A stretch of DNA of 64,000 bases from Oscillospiraceae bacterium (GCA_015067215.1 SVMW01000006.1:1-64000), one strand, 5' to 3'. Positions 28,375 through 37,783 are shown, counted from the first letter of the stretch. The notes: generated by a model from the sequence alone, not told the origin. Numbers and translations: made by a program.

Positions 28375-29667
28375 ATGTTTATTACAGAAGATATAAAATA
28401 TGTGGGGGTTAACGACCATAAGCTGGACCTTTTTGAAGGACAGTACAGGGTGCCGGGCGGTATGGCGTACAACTCCTATGTAATCACAGATGAAAAAATT
28501 GCAGTAATGGACTCTGTGGAAATCGGTTTTGCAGATGAATGGATAGAAAATGTAAAAAAAGCAGCCGAAGGCAGAGCTGTCGACTATCTTGTTGTTCAGC
28601 ATATGGAACCTGACCATTCTTCCAGTATTATGGAATTTGCAAAAGCTTTTCCTCAGGTGAAAATTGTATCCTCTGCAAAAGCCTTTGCAATGATGAAAAA
28701 CTTTTTCGGCACAGAATTTGAAGACAGAAAAATTGTGGTAGGTGAAGGTGACAGTCTGTCTCTTGGCAAGCACACACTTAACTTTATCACAGCTCCGATG
28801 GTTCACTGGCCTGAAGTTATAATGACATATGACAGCACAGACAAAGTGCTGTTTTCCGCAGATGCTTTCGGCAAATTCGGTGCTCTTGATACAGAGGAAG
28901 ACTGGACAGAGGAAGCACGCAGATACTACATCGGCATTGTAGGCAAATACGGGGTACAGGTGCAGAATGTACTCAAAAAGGCAGCGGCACTCGATATCAG
29001 CAAAATCTGTGCACTCCACGGCCCTGTGCTCAGCGAAAACCTTGGATACTACCTTGACCTTTACAACACATGGTCATCGTATAAACCTGAAACAAAAGGT
29101 GTTATGGTTGCATATACATCCATTTACGGCAACACAAAAAAGGCAGCTGAAATGGTGGCAGAAAAACTTGCTGCAAAAGGTGAAACTGTTCAGCTTGCTG
29201 ACCTTGCAAGATGCGATGTTTACAAAGCGGTTTCCGATGCATTCCGCTACGACCGCCTTGTACTTGCAACCACAACATACAATATGGATATTTTCCCTGC
29301 GATGAAACAGTATATTGACCACCTTACAGCACGCAATTTCGGCGGCAGAACAGTTGCGTTTATCGAAAACGGCAGCTGGGCACCTGTTGCGGCAAAAGTG
29401 ATGAAAGGTATGCTGGAAAAATGCAAGGACATTACATTTACAGAAAACGGTGTTAAAATTCTTTCCGCAGTGGACGGAGAAAACATTGCACAGATTGATG
29501 CACTGGTAAATGAACTTGCAGGCGGAAAGGCAGCACAGGAAGAAAAAACTGAAACAAAACGCTTTGTGTGTGATGTGTGCGGCTATGTTTATGAAGGTGA
29601 TGAAATTCCTGATGATTACGAATGCCCTCTCTGCGGTGTGGGCAAGGAAAACTTCAGCGAAATATAA
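28375..29667 (+). CDS. Flavodiiron protein with C-terminal rubredoxin (flavorubredoxin-type O2/NO reductase)
   Basis: MBL-like '[14 protein letters not shown]', flavodoxin '[17 protein letters not shown]', rubredoxin '[31 protein letters not shown]'. Confidence 0.93.
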   Translation: MFITEDIKYVGVNDHKLDLFEGQYRVPGGMAYNSYVITDEKIAVMDSVEIGFADEWIENVKKAAEGRAVDYLVVQHMEPDHSSSIMEFAKAFPQVKIVSSAKAFAMMKNFFGTEFEDRKIVVGEGDSLSLGKHTLNFITAPMVHWPEVIMTYDSTDKVLFSADAFGKFGALDTEEDWTEEARRYYIGIVGKYGVQVQNVLKKAAALDISKICALHGPVLSENLGYYLDLYNTWSSYKPETKGVMVAYTSIYGNTKKAAEMVAEKLAAKGETVQLADLARCDVYKAVSDAFRYDRLVLATTTYNMDIFPAMKQYIDHLTARNFGGRTVAFIENGSWAPVAAKVMKGMLEKCKDITFTENGVKILSAVDGENIAQIDALVNELAGGKAAQEEKTETKRFVCDVCGYVYEGDEIPDDYECPLCGVGKENFSEI

Positions 29668-29684
29668 TCAGCTTAACAATTTAA

Positions 29685-29723
29685 CGGCAGAAAACAGGCA
29701 AAAACTGTTTTCTGCCTGTTTTT
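29685..29723 (+). terminator. Terminator of flavorubredoxin gene
   Basis: GGCAGAAAACAG...CTGTTTTCTGCC-TGTTTTT. Confidence 0.88.
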
Positions 29724-29831
29724 ATGGCCTGTGGCATAAAAATAATAAAATTTAAAAATTTTGCAAAAAAAGCTTGCATTTTTATAAATAGTGTGATATT
29801 ATAATTAGGCGCTCAAATAAGAGCACAGTTT

Positions 29832-29918
29832 GCGGATGTGGTGGAATCGGCAGACACGCTAGCTTGAGGGGCTAGTGGTAGCAATATCGTGCAAGTTCAA
29901 GTCTTGTCATCCGCACCA
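29832..29918 (+). tRNA. tRNA-Leu (anticodon GAG), CCA encoded
   Basis: GCGGATG...CATCCGC acceptor; anticodon arm CTAGC-TTGAGGG-GCTAG; long variable arm; TTCAAGT T-loop; 3' ACCA. Confidence 0.96.
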
Positions 29919-29954
29919 AAAGGTCTCGACCAAATCGGTCGGGACTTTTTTATT
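29919..29954 (+). terminator. tRNA-Leu terminator
   Basis: GTCTCGACC-aaatc-GGTCGGGAC-TTTTTT. Confidence 0.85.
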
Positions 29955-30110
29955 TTCTGCGAGACCTTTTTTCATAGGGGAGTTACTCCCCTCCATGACG
30001 GATTTTTCCACAGATAAAGCTGTAGAAAAATCTCTGTCACCCCTCTAGATGATGGCAGGACATGCCATTCGGCGTCCTTGCCATAAATATAAAGGTTTTG
30101 GTTTATGACT

Positions 30111-30154
30111 ATCCGCGCCAAAAGGTCTCGACCAATCGGTCGGGAATTTTTTAT
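30111..30154 (+). repeat. Duplicate of tRNA-Leu 3' acceptor end plus terminator
   Basis: atccgcgccaaaaggtctcgaccaatcggtcgggaattttttatt versus 29909-29954 atccgcaccaaaaggtctcgaccaaatcggtcgggacttttttatt. Confidence 0.85.
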
Positions 30155-30327
30155 TGTATACAGAACTTTTTTATTCCGGACAACAAATTCTGCATACAAA
30201 AATTTAATATGCATTTTGTAGATGTTTTAATTTTTTCTGGACACAAATGCAAAACGATGGTAAACTTTTTATGTAAGATGTGTGGCAACTGCTGTCACAC
30301 AATATATTTTTTAGAGAGGAAATTATT

Positions 30328-31692
30328 ATGTTTGAAAAGTTTTTCAAGTTGAAAGAAAACAACACAACTGTGAAAACTGAAGTTGCAGCGGGCGTTACAA
30401 CCTTTATGACAATGGCATACATTCTGGCTGTTAACCCAAGCATCCTCAGTGAAGCAGGCATGAACGCAAACGCGGTTCTCATCGCAACTTGTCTGGCATC
30501 ATTTATCGGCACACTCTTTATGGCATTTGTGGCAAATATGCCGTTTGCACTTTCCGCAGGTATGGGCCTTAACGCTTATCTTGCTTACACAGTTGTACTT
30601 GGTCAGGGCATCTCCTGGCAGGTTGCGCTTTTTGCAGTATTTATTGAAGGTATTATATTCATCGTGCTTTCACTTACAAATGTGCGTGAAGCGATTTTCA
30701 ATGCAATCCCGCTGACACTGAAAAAAGGTGTTTCTGTAGGTATCGGTCTCTTTATTGCTTTTATCGGTCTTCAGAATGCAGGCCTTGCAGTTGATGCATC
30801 AACACTTGTTACAATCACAAGCTTTACAGAAAACTTCAGCACACACGGCATCTGTGCCTTGCTTGCTGTTATTGGTCTTCTTATCACAGCTACCCTTTAT
30901 ATTAAAAATGTGCGTGGTGCAATTCTTATCGGCATCGTTGCAACATGGGGTATTGGCATGGTTTGCCAGCTTGTCGGCATTTATGTTCCAAATCCGGAAG
31001 TTGGTGCATACAGCCTTTTCCCTGCAGGCATCATGAGTGCGGACTTCTCCGCTCTTGGCGAAACATTTGGTCAGTGCTTCAAAATTGACTTCTCAGGCGT
31101 TGGTCTGTTCAACTTTGTTGTTGTCATCTTCTCCTTCCTGTTTGTTGACCTTTTTGACACACTGGGCACACTTATCGGTGTAGCAACAAAAGCTGATATG
31201 CTTGACGAAGAAGGCAGATTGCCAAACGTAAAACCTGCACTCCTTGCAGACGCTGTTGCAACAAGTGCGGGTGCTGTTCTCGGCACATCCACAGTTACAA
31301 CATTTGTGGAATCTTCCGCAGGTGTTGCGGCAGGCGGCCGCACAGGTCTTACAGCACTTACAACAGGTGTTCTGTTCCTTCTTGCAACATTGTTCTCACC
31401 GCTTTTCACATCCATCCCATCATTTGCAACAGCTCCTGCACTTATCTTTGTAGGTTTTCTGATGTTTGAATCGGTTGTGGAAATCACATTTGACTCCCAG
31501 AATCTTACAGAAGCAATCCCTGCATATCTGTGTATCCTTGCAATGCCATTGTTCTACAGCATCTCTGAAGGTATCTGCATTGGCGTTATCTCCTACGTTG
31601 TGCTTCAGGCAGCAACAGGCAAAGCTAAAAAAGTTACACCGCTTATGTATGTTCTTGCTGCACTGTTCGTTCTTAAATACATCTTCCTTTAA
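30328..31692 (+). CDS. NCS2/AzgA-like purine (adenine/guanine/hypoxanthine) permease
   Basis: 'TEVAAGVTTFMTMAYILAVNPSILSEAGM', 'DLFDTLGTLIGVATKADMLDEEGRLPNVKPALLADAVATSAGAVLGTSTVTTFVESSAGVAAGGRTGLTA'. Confidence 0.94.
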   Translation: MFEKFFKLKENNTTVKTEVAAGVTTFMTMAYILAVNPSILSEAGMNANAVLIATCLASFIGTLFMAFVANMPFALSAGMGLNAYLAYTVVLGQGISWQVALFAVFIEGIIFIVLSLTNVREAIFNAIPLTLKKGVSVGIGLFIAFIGLQNAGLAVDASTLVTITSFTENFSTHGICALLAVIGLLITATLYIKNVRGAILIGIVATWGIGMVCQLVGIYVPNPEVGAYSLFPAGIMSADFSALGETFGQCFKIDFSGVGLFNFVVVIFSFLFVDLFDTLGTLIGVATKADMLDEEGRLPNVKPALLADAVATSAGAVLGTSTVTTFVESSAGVAAGGRTGLTALTTGVLFLLATLFSPLFTSIPSFATAPALIFVGFLMFESVVEITFDSQNLTEAIPAYLCILAMPLFYSISEGICIGVISYVVLQAATGKAKKVTPLMYVLAALFVLKYIFL

Positions 31693-31718
31693 TAAAAGAA
31701 AATTTTACAGCAATAAAC

Positions 31719-31750
31719 GGGTATATCATGGGGATATACCCGTTTTTATT
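31719..31750 (+). terminator. Terminator of purine permease
   Basis: CGGGTATATC...GATATACCCG-TTTTTATTT. Confidence 0.85.
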
Positions 31751-31761
31751 TAACGTATTAT

Positions 31762-33009
31762 ATGATACAATTTAATAAAAAGAAAAACAGGGAGGGAATA
31801 CCCTTGAAAGAGTATAAAGTATCAGATGTTTCCGTTATCGTAAATGATAATAAAAGCAGCGGGGCACCTCCGCAATGGCTGAATGAAAAGACTGCCGAAA
31901 AGGTGTACCGCATACACAGCACCCTGCCGATATACGAGCCTACACCGCTGGTAAAGCTGGACACTCTTGCGGAAAAACTGGCGCTTAAAGCTGTATGTGT
32001 AAAGGATGAATCAAAGCGATTCGGGCTTAACGCATTCAAAGGCCTTGGCGGTTTGTATGCACTGACAATGGTGGTGAGTGAAAAGCTTGGCCTTGATGCT
32101 GACACAATTACCTTTGCAGATCTTAAAAAAGAAGAATATAAGGATAAAATACAGCAGATGGTGTTTGTCACCGCCACCGATGGCAACCACGGCAAAGGTG
32201 TGGCGTGGGCGGCAGGCCAGCTTGGCTGCGAAGCACATGTATATATGCCGGTGGGCTCTTCATTGCTGCGGGCACAGGCAATACGGGATGCAGGCAGGGC
32301 AGAAGCGGTGATAACCGACATGAACTATGACGATACCGTGCGCTATGCCGCAAAAATGGCACAGGAAAACGGCTGGTATCTTGTACAGGACACCAGCTGG
32401 GAAAACTACGAGAAGATTCCGCAATGGATTGCACAGGGATATTCCACTATGGCAAAGGAAGCCTGCGACAGCCTTGACAATGCCGGTTTAAAACCTACAC
32501 ATGTTTTTCTGCAGGCAGGTGTTGGTGCAATGGCAGGCGGTGTCCTTGGCTATATTGCACACCGTTACAACAGCGACAGACCTTACTTTGCTGTTGTGGA
32601 ACCTGAGAACATTGCCTGTATATATCATTCCGCCATGGTCGGTGATGGTGCACCGCACGCGGCAGAGGTGCAGAAAGACACAATTATGGCAGGATTAAAC
32701 TGCGGTGAGCCTTGCCCGCTTACATGGACAGTTCTTCGCGATTTTGCCGATTTTTATATCACCTGCCCTGACAAAACCACAGAAAATGGCATGCGCCTGC
32801 TGGCAAAACCATGCGGAAATGACACCGCAGTAATTTCTGGTGAAAGCGGTGCGGTAACAACAGGTCTTACAGCGCAGATATGCGGTGATGAAAAATATGC
32901 CTCACTTAAAAAACTGCTGAATCTTGATGAAAACTCTGTTGTACTGTGCTTCAGTACTGAAGGAGATACCGACCCTGTAAACTACAGAAAAATCGTATGG
33001 GGTGAATAA
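31762..33009 (+). CDS. dpaL: Diaminopropionate ammonia-lyase (PLP; YgeX/DpaL-like); TTG at 31804 is an alternative start
   Basis: 'SKRFGLNAFKGLGGLYALTMVV', 'ATDGNHGKGVAWAAGQLGCEAHVYMP', 'LQAGVGAMAGGVLGY', 'ENGMRLLAKP'. Confidence 0.9.
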   Translation: MIQFNKKKNREGIPLKEYKVSDVSVIVNDNKSSGAPPQWLNEKTAEKVYRIHSTLPIYEPTPLVKLDTLAEKLALKAVCVKDESKRFGLNAFKGLGGLYALTMVVSEKLGLDADTITFADLKKEEYKDKIQQMVFVTATDGNHGKGVAWAAGQLGCEAHVYMPVGSSLLRAQAIRDAGRAEAVITDMNYDDTVRYAAKMAQENGWYLVQDTSWENYEKIPQWIAQGYSTMAKEACDSLDNAGLKPTHVFLQAGVGAMAGGVLGYIAHRYNSDRPYFAVVEPENIACIYHSAMVGDGAPHAAEVQKDTIMAGLNCGEPCPLTWTVLRDFADFYITCPDKTTENGMRLLAKPCGNDTAVISGESGAVTTGLTAQICGDEKYASLKKLLNLDENSVVLCFSTEGDTDPVNYRKIVWGE

Positions 33010-33098
33010 TATCTGTACAATAAAAAACAGCCTCCTGCAAAAGCAGTATCATTAAGATAATAGAAATTAAAAACATTAATTTCATATAAAAAAGTAAA

Positions 33099-33181
33099 AT
33101 GTCATTCTGAGCATAGCGAAGAATCTCCTTGTCCCGATAAACCGAGAGATTCTTCGTCACTTGTGTTCCTCAGAATGACAT
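33099..33181. repeat. GTCATTCTGAG inverted-repeat element, copy C
   Basis: AATGTCATTCTGAGCATAGCGAAGAATCTCC...CTCAGAATGACAT. Confidence 0.88.
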
Positions 33182-33240
33182 GTTTTATTATCTTAACAAT
33201 ATTGACTGTAAAAGTGGTTGTTACTCTTTTTCAGGAATAA

Positions 33241-33690
33241 TTATTCGGCGTTTTTCATTGAAAACTTGATTTCAAGGGAATCTTCTGCACCGTCAAAGTA
33301 GAACACCAGCTGCACAAAAGGACTTGCTTTGCTGTAATCGCTGCTGCAGGTAAATGCAGAGTAGCTGAAAGCGTAATCATCACTGCCTTCGGGGGCGTTG
33401 TCCCATTCAACCTTCCACAGGTCTGCACCTGACTGGCTGCTCTGATTGCCAAGCACACCTGTAAATGTCTGTCCGTTGCAGGAAAATTCAATTTCCTTTT
33501 TGTCGGTATCAAAAACAAGGCTGCAGCTGTCTTTTTCCACAGTTACATCTTCAAGGGCACTGCCGCCCCATACCGATGCAGAATAACTGTCAAGCAGATA
33601 GCTGTATCCGCCGGTCTGTTTTTCGCCGCAGCCGCACAAAAATGCAAAGCACATAACTGCCGCAAACAAAATACTGAAAAGTTTTTTCAT
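33241..33690 (-). CDS. Hypothetical lipoprotein
   Basis: Signal/lipobox 'CFAFLCGCGEK'. Confidence 0.8.
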   Translation of the reverse strand: MKKLFSILFAAVMCFAFLCGCGEKQTGGYSYLLDSYSASVWGGSALEDVTVEKDSCSLVFDTDKKEIEFSCNGQTFTGVLGNQSSQSGADLWKVEWDNAPEGSDDYAFSYSAFTCSSDYSKASPFVQLVFYFDGAEDSLEIKFSMKNAE

Positions 33691-33875
33691 ATATAATCTC
33701 CATGATAATCAGAATAAGTGTTTAAAAGTATAACACATATCCGCCCACCTTTCAATCATCACAAATACAGCACAATTTTTTTGTATAAATATGGCATTGA
33801 TAACAATCCAGAGGATAAAATATAATAATGATATTATCAAACTGAATTGTACATTATATACTCAGGAGAAACTAT

Positions 33876-35708
33876 ATGGAGAACATTTGGAAAAAACTGT
33901 CCCTGATAGCATTGCTTATGGCTGCGGTTATGGCATTTGCCGCCTGCAGCAGCGCGCCGCAGCAGCCTGCCGACTTGTCTGTACCACAGGTGGAAAAGGC
34001 AATACGCATCAACGCAACCGATGTGGAAATCTATTTTGCTGACGGATATACAGGCAGCAGCAAACCGGATGTAAAACAGTTTGCTGTAACAGACAGCAAA
34101 GGCAACAGTGTACAGCTCAGTCATGGCTATGGTTATGGCGGAGGCGTTTTCTTTGACAATATGCTCACACTGCGCCTTGCGGCAAACTTTGCTGAAGGTG
34201 ACGGTGCGGAAACATTGAAACTTACATATAACGGCAATAAATATGACGTGCCTTACGATGCCTATTACAAGTACAGCACCGTTGCGGACTGCGGTGTTAC
34301 GGTTAAAGGTGGCAGAACCCTTATCCAGCCTGAAAAAACCCTTGCACGTGCGGCAGAAATGGTGGATGTACTGCTCAGCGAAAGCCAGTTTCTTGCAGAT
34401 AAAATGGTGGAATCCGGCTGTTTCCTTGCAGTGTACGGCCCTGACGAACACGCATATTACATTCCTGAACACCGCACAAGCTATGACCCTAAAATGCTTT
34501 ATGTTGAGGGCTTTGGCGGAACAACCTGTTCCATTACCGAAGCGAATGTATGGCACTGGCTGGAAACAACACAGGACAAGCCAAGGGCGGATTATTTTAC
34601 AAAATACTGGGACGAAAACATTCTTGCACATGAATTTTCCCACGGCATAAAAATTTCAGGTATGGATATTCTTGCAGACCAGAGCCTTGCAAACGAATAT
34701 CAGATGCTTTACCGCCACGCAAAAGCAGCGGGGCTGTGGCCTGACAGCTATGCAATTTCCAACTCGGACGAGTTTTTTGCAACACTTACAACCATCTGGT
34801 TCAATGTAATGAACGAATCGGGACAGGATGATTACTGGGACGGCGTGCGCGGACCGATAAATACCCGCGATGAACTGTACAACTACGACAAAGACACCTA
34901 CCGTTTCTTCTCAAAAATATATCCGTTTACAACCCTTGGTGAAAACTGGGAAAACGTTGCGGACAAATGCACAGTTACAACCCTTGAAAAAGAAAAAGCC
35001 GTTGATCTGGAAAAAGAATACACATTTGCTTACCCTGCAGAGGCAGTTGCATCGGCAGACGGCATCAACTTCACCGATGAATTCAAAATTGTCTACAACC
35101 CGTCAGGGCATGTTCTGGACACCAACGCAACAAGCTTTGGCGCAGGCTTGTGGTGGGACTATGTTGCAACATATTTTGACACAGCAGGCCCTGCAAAATA
35201 TACCTTTGAAGAGGTTGAATCGGTAAAACAGGAAAACGGAAAATCAGTTTACACAGTAAAAATCCGAAATGTGGACAACGGATATCTTTCTGTCAAGAAC
35301 GGCAAGGTAATTATCAACAATATGGCACCTGCGGTGTTTACTGTTGCGGTGGACAGCAACGGCATTGCAGAGGTTTCCTGTGCGGACGGCAACCTTTACA
35401 TTGACGAAACTCCTGCGGACGGTACCATCGCAAAGGTTGACTTTTCACAGCAGAGCGGTCAGTGGCGTGCAGTTGCACTGGCAGAGCCTAAAAACATTGT
35501 TTTTGTTCACGATGCTACAGCTGACGGCAGAAGTGAGGGCACAACAGCTGCAGAAGGCGACACAGTAAAGCTTGAGGCTGCAGTGCCACAGGGCAAAAGT
35601 TTTACTGGCTGGAGAGTTACGGGTGGAACAGTTGCAGATGAAAAGGCGATCAGCACAACGCTGACAATGCCTGCAGGCGATGTTGTTGTATGGGCAGAGT
35701 TTGAATAG
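33876..35708 (+). CDS. Lipoprotein, putative zinc metallopeptidase with C-terminal InlB-type bacterial repeat
   Basis: Lipobox 'AFAACSS'; HEFSHG (HExxH); C-term 'GDTVKLEAAVPQGKSFTGWRVTGG...TLTMPAGDVVVWAEFE'. Confidence 0.8.
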   Translation: MENIWKKLSLIALLMAAVMAFAACSSAPQQPADLSVPQVEKAIRINATDVEIYFADGYTGSSKPDVKQFAVTDSKGNSVQLSHGYGYGGGVFFDNMLTLRLAANFAEGDGAETLKLTYNGNKYDVPYDAYYKYSTVADCGVTVKGGRTLIQPEKTLARAAEMVDVLLSESQFLADKMVESGCFLAVYGPDEHAYYIPEHRTSYDPKMLYVEGFGGTTCSITEANVWHWLETTQDKPRADYFTKYWDENILAHEFSHGIKISGMDILADQSLANEYQMLYRHAKAAGLWPDSYAISNSDEFFATLTTIWFNVMNESGQDDYWDGVRGPINTRDELYNYDKDTYRFFSKIYPFTTLGENWENVADKCTVTTLEKEKAVDLEKEYTFAYPAEAVASADGINFTDEFKIVYNPSGHVLDTNATSFGAGLWWDYVATYFDTAGPAKYTFEEVESVKQENGKSVYTVKIRNVDNGYLSVKNGKVIINNMAPAVFTVAVDSNGIAEVSCADGNLYIDETPADGTIAKVDFSQQSGQWRAVALAEPKNIVFVHDATADGRSEGTTAAEGDTVKLEAAVPQGKSFTGWRVTGGTVADEKAISTTLTMPAGDVVVWAEFE

Positions 35709-35716
35709 AAAAATAT

Positions 35717-35958
35717 AAAAACGGAAGAATCTTAGCGACCTCCCAACAAGAAAACACAAACCTGGTTTTTAACACAAAAAGGCTGCTGCGGCGTCAGCAA
35801 CACTTGCATTACACAAAGTAGTGCTGCGTGCCTTTTCCTTGCAGCAGCACTTTTTCTGCAAAAACAGGCAAAAATGTACCCGGCAACACACTTTACAGTG
35901 TGTTGCCGGGTATTTATGTTTTCTTATCGGGATGTCGCTTTGTAATTCTTCCGTTTTT
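35717..35958 (+). terminator. Intrinsic terminator of 33876-35708 gene, interrupted in its loop by the 204-bp element
   Basis: AAAAACGGAAGAAT (35717-35730) / ATTCTTCCGTTTTT (35945-35958), perfect arms, T-run to 35960. Confidence 0.82.
35735..35938 (+). repeat. 204-bp imperfect palindromic element, copy 2
   Basis: Ends GCGACCTCCC / GGGATGTCGC; cccggcaacacactttacagtgtgttgccggg hairpin; homologous to 16026-16229. Confidence 0.88.
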
Positions 35959-35968
35959 TTGTTATAAA

Positions 35969-36508
35969 CTATTCATTGAGAAGAGAAAATCTTATATGGT
36001 CTTCCCATACACCGTTAACCTCAAGACAGCGTTTTGACACTCCTTCAGGCATAAAGCCAAGTTTTTCCATAACCCGTATGCTTTTTGTGTTGCGGGGCAT
36101 AACATAGCTTTCAATGCGGTGCAGCTGCAGAACGGTAAAGGCAAAGTGAACAATTTCCTTTACAGCTTCGGTAGCATAACCTTTGCCCTGACAGTTCTGT
36201 GCTATTTTGTAGGACAGAAAACAGCTTTTTACACTGCCGAACAGAATGCTGGAAATGCACACTGTGCCAACAACTTTGCTGCTGCCTTTTTCTGTTATCC
36301 AGAAGCGGAATTCCTCGCATTTTCTGCTGAGCTTGTCGTCGTATTTCAGGTTGGCGCGAACACCTCGGAAAGTGTAAAAATCTGCCGGACGCACAGGTTC
36401 AGTATCGGCAAAGGCCTGGCGGTTTTCGTTATGAAAACGGCACACGGCATCGGTCAGTTTGGGATGACTTAGGGTAAGTGTCAGCCTTTCGGTAAAAAGA
36501 TGGTACAC
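35969..36508 (-). CDS. GNAT family N-acetyltransferase (RimJ/RimL-like)
   Basis: 'LSYKIAQNCQGKGYATEAVKEIVHFAF', 'YVMPRNTKSIRVMEKLGFMPEG'. Confidence 0.92.
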   Translation of the reverse strand: MYHLFTERLTLTLSHPKLTDAVCRFHNENRQAFADTEPVRPADFYTFRGVRANLKYDDKLSRKCEEFRFWITEKGSSKVVGTVCISSILFGSVKSCFLSYKIAQNCQGKGYATEAVKEIVHFAFTVLQLHRIESYVMPRNTKSIRVMEKLGFMPEGVSKRCLEVNGVWEDHIRFSLLNE

Positions 36509-36652
36509 GGTGTTGCTCCTTAAAAAAATCTTGAAAAATTCTGCTTAATATATTAAACTAGTTACGATATATTTATTTACTTTATAATACACTGAAAATT
36601 TACTGAAAACAACTGTTTTCGGGAAATATTCAGTTTGTTGCGGGAGATTAAA

Positions 36653-37741
36653 ATGGATGTACTCAAAGCCCGTGCAGACAGGGTTATAAAATTACTTGAA
36701 CTTACAAAAACCGACGCCTGCATAGTGAAAAGTCTTGAAAACCGCCGTTATCTTACAGCACTTCCGACAAGTGAAGGCATGGTGGTTATTACAAAAAAAG
36801 GCAACCGATATGTGGTTGTGGATGACCGATATGAAGAAATTGCAACAAAACAGCTGACACCGCAGGGGTTTCTGGTGCGTGTTGCAATGTACAAACACAA
36901 CTATATCGATATAATGAATGATATTGTACAGTCCGACAGGGTTTCTTCAATGCTGCTTGAAAGTGACGGCATAAGCCACGAAGAATACATCAACTTTGAA
37001 AGCGGAATGTATTCTCATGTTATGCCTCTTAAAACACAGCTTTCAAAGATACGCACGGTAAAGGACATGCAGGAAGTTGAAAACATCAAAACTGCACAGC
37101 GCATCAGTGAAAAAACCTTTGAGGAAATGCTGGAATATATAAAACCCGGTATGACAGAAAAACAGGTTCAGGCAAAAATTGTCCAGAGCCTGCTTGAAAA
37201 CGGCTCCGACCTTGACCGTTTTCATATCAACTGTGTTTCGGGCCCGAATTCCAGTATGGTTCACGGTGCAGCTACCGACAGAGTTATCACAAAAGGTGAC
37301 CCTGTTATGATGGATTTTGGTGCGGTTTACAATGGCTACCGCAGCAGTATGGCACGAACAATCTGTGTGGGCGAACCTTGTGAAGAGTTTAAAAATATTT
37401 ATAATATCGTAAAAAATGCAAGTATACTCGGTGCAAGATATATCCGTAACGGGGTTACAGCCAAAGCAGCAGATGAAGAAATACGCGGTTACATTGAGCA
37501 GGCAGGCTATGGGCCGCATTTTGTGCATGCGTCAGGTCACGGCATAGGCATTGATTACATTGAAGGCCCAATACTGAGCTACAACTCCACCGAAACGCTG
37601 TCCACAGGCAATGTTATTATTATGGAACCGGGTATTTACATAAAAGGCAGATACGGTGTGCGTATCAGTGATTTGTATTATATAGGCGAAATGGGAAGCG
37701 AGGATATTACCCGTGCACCAAAGGAACTTATTATACTTTAA
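36653..37741 (+). CDS. M24 family Xaa-Pro aminopeptidase
   Basis: 'FGAVYNGYRSSMART', 'HASGHGIGIDYIEGP', 'VIIMEPGIYIKGRYGVRISDLYYI'. Confidence 0.92.
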   Translation: MDVLKARADRVIKLLELTKTDACIVKSLENRRYLTALPTSEGMVVITKKGNRYVVVDDRYEEIATKQLTPQGFLVRVAMYKHNYIDIMNDIVQSDRVSSMLLESDGISHEEYINFESGMYSHVMPLKTQLSKIRTVKDMQEVENIKTAQRISEKTFEEMLEYIKPGMTEKQVQAKIVQSLLENGSDLDRFHINCVSGPNSSMVHGAATDRVITKGDPVMMDFGAVYNGYRSSMARTICVGEPCEEFKNIYNIVKNASILGARYIRNGVTAKAADEEIRGYIEQAGYGPHFVHASGHGIGIDYIEGPILSYNSTETLSTGNVIIMEPGIYIKGRYGVRISDLYYIGEMGSEDITRAPKELIIL

Positions 37742-37754
37742 AAGATAAATTATG

Positions 37755-37783
37755 CGGGAGGGTTGCAACCCTCCCGTTTTTTG
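37755..37783 (+). terminator. Terminator of M24 peptidase
   Basis: CGGGAGGGTTGCAACCCTCCCG-TTTTTTG. Confidence 0.92.
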
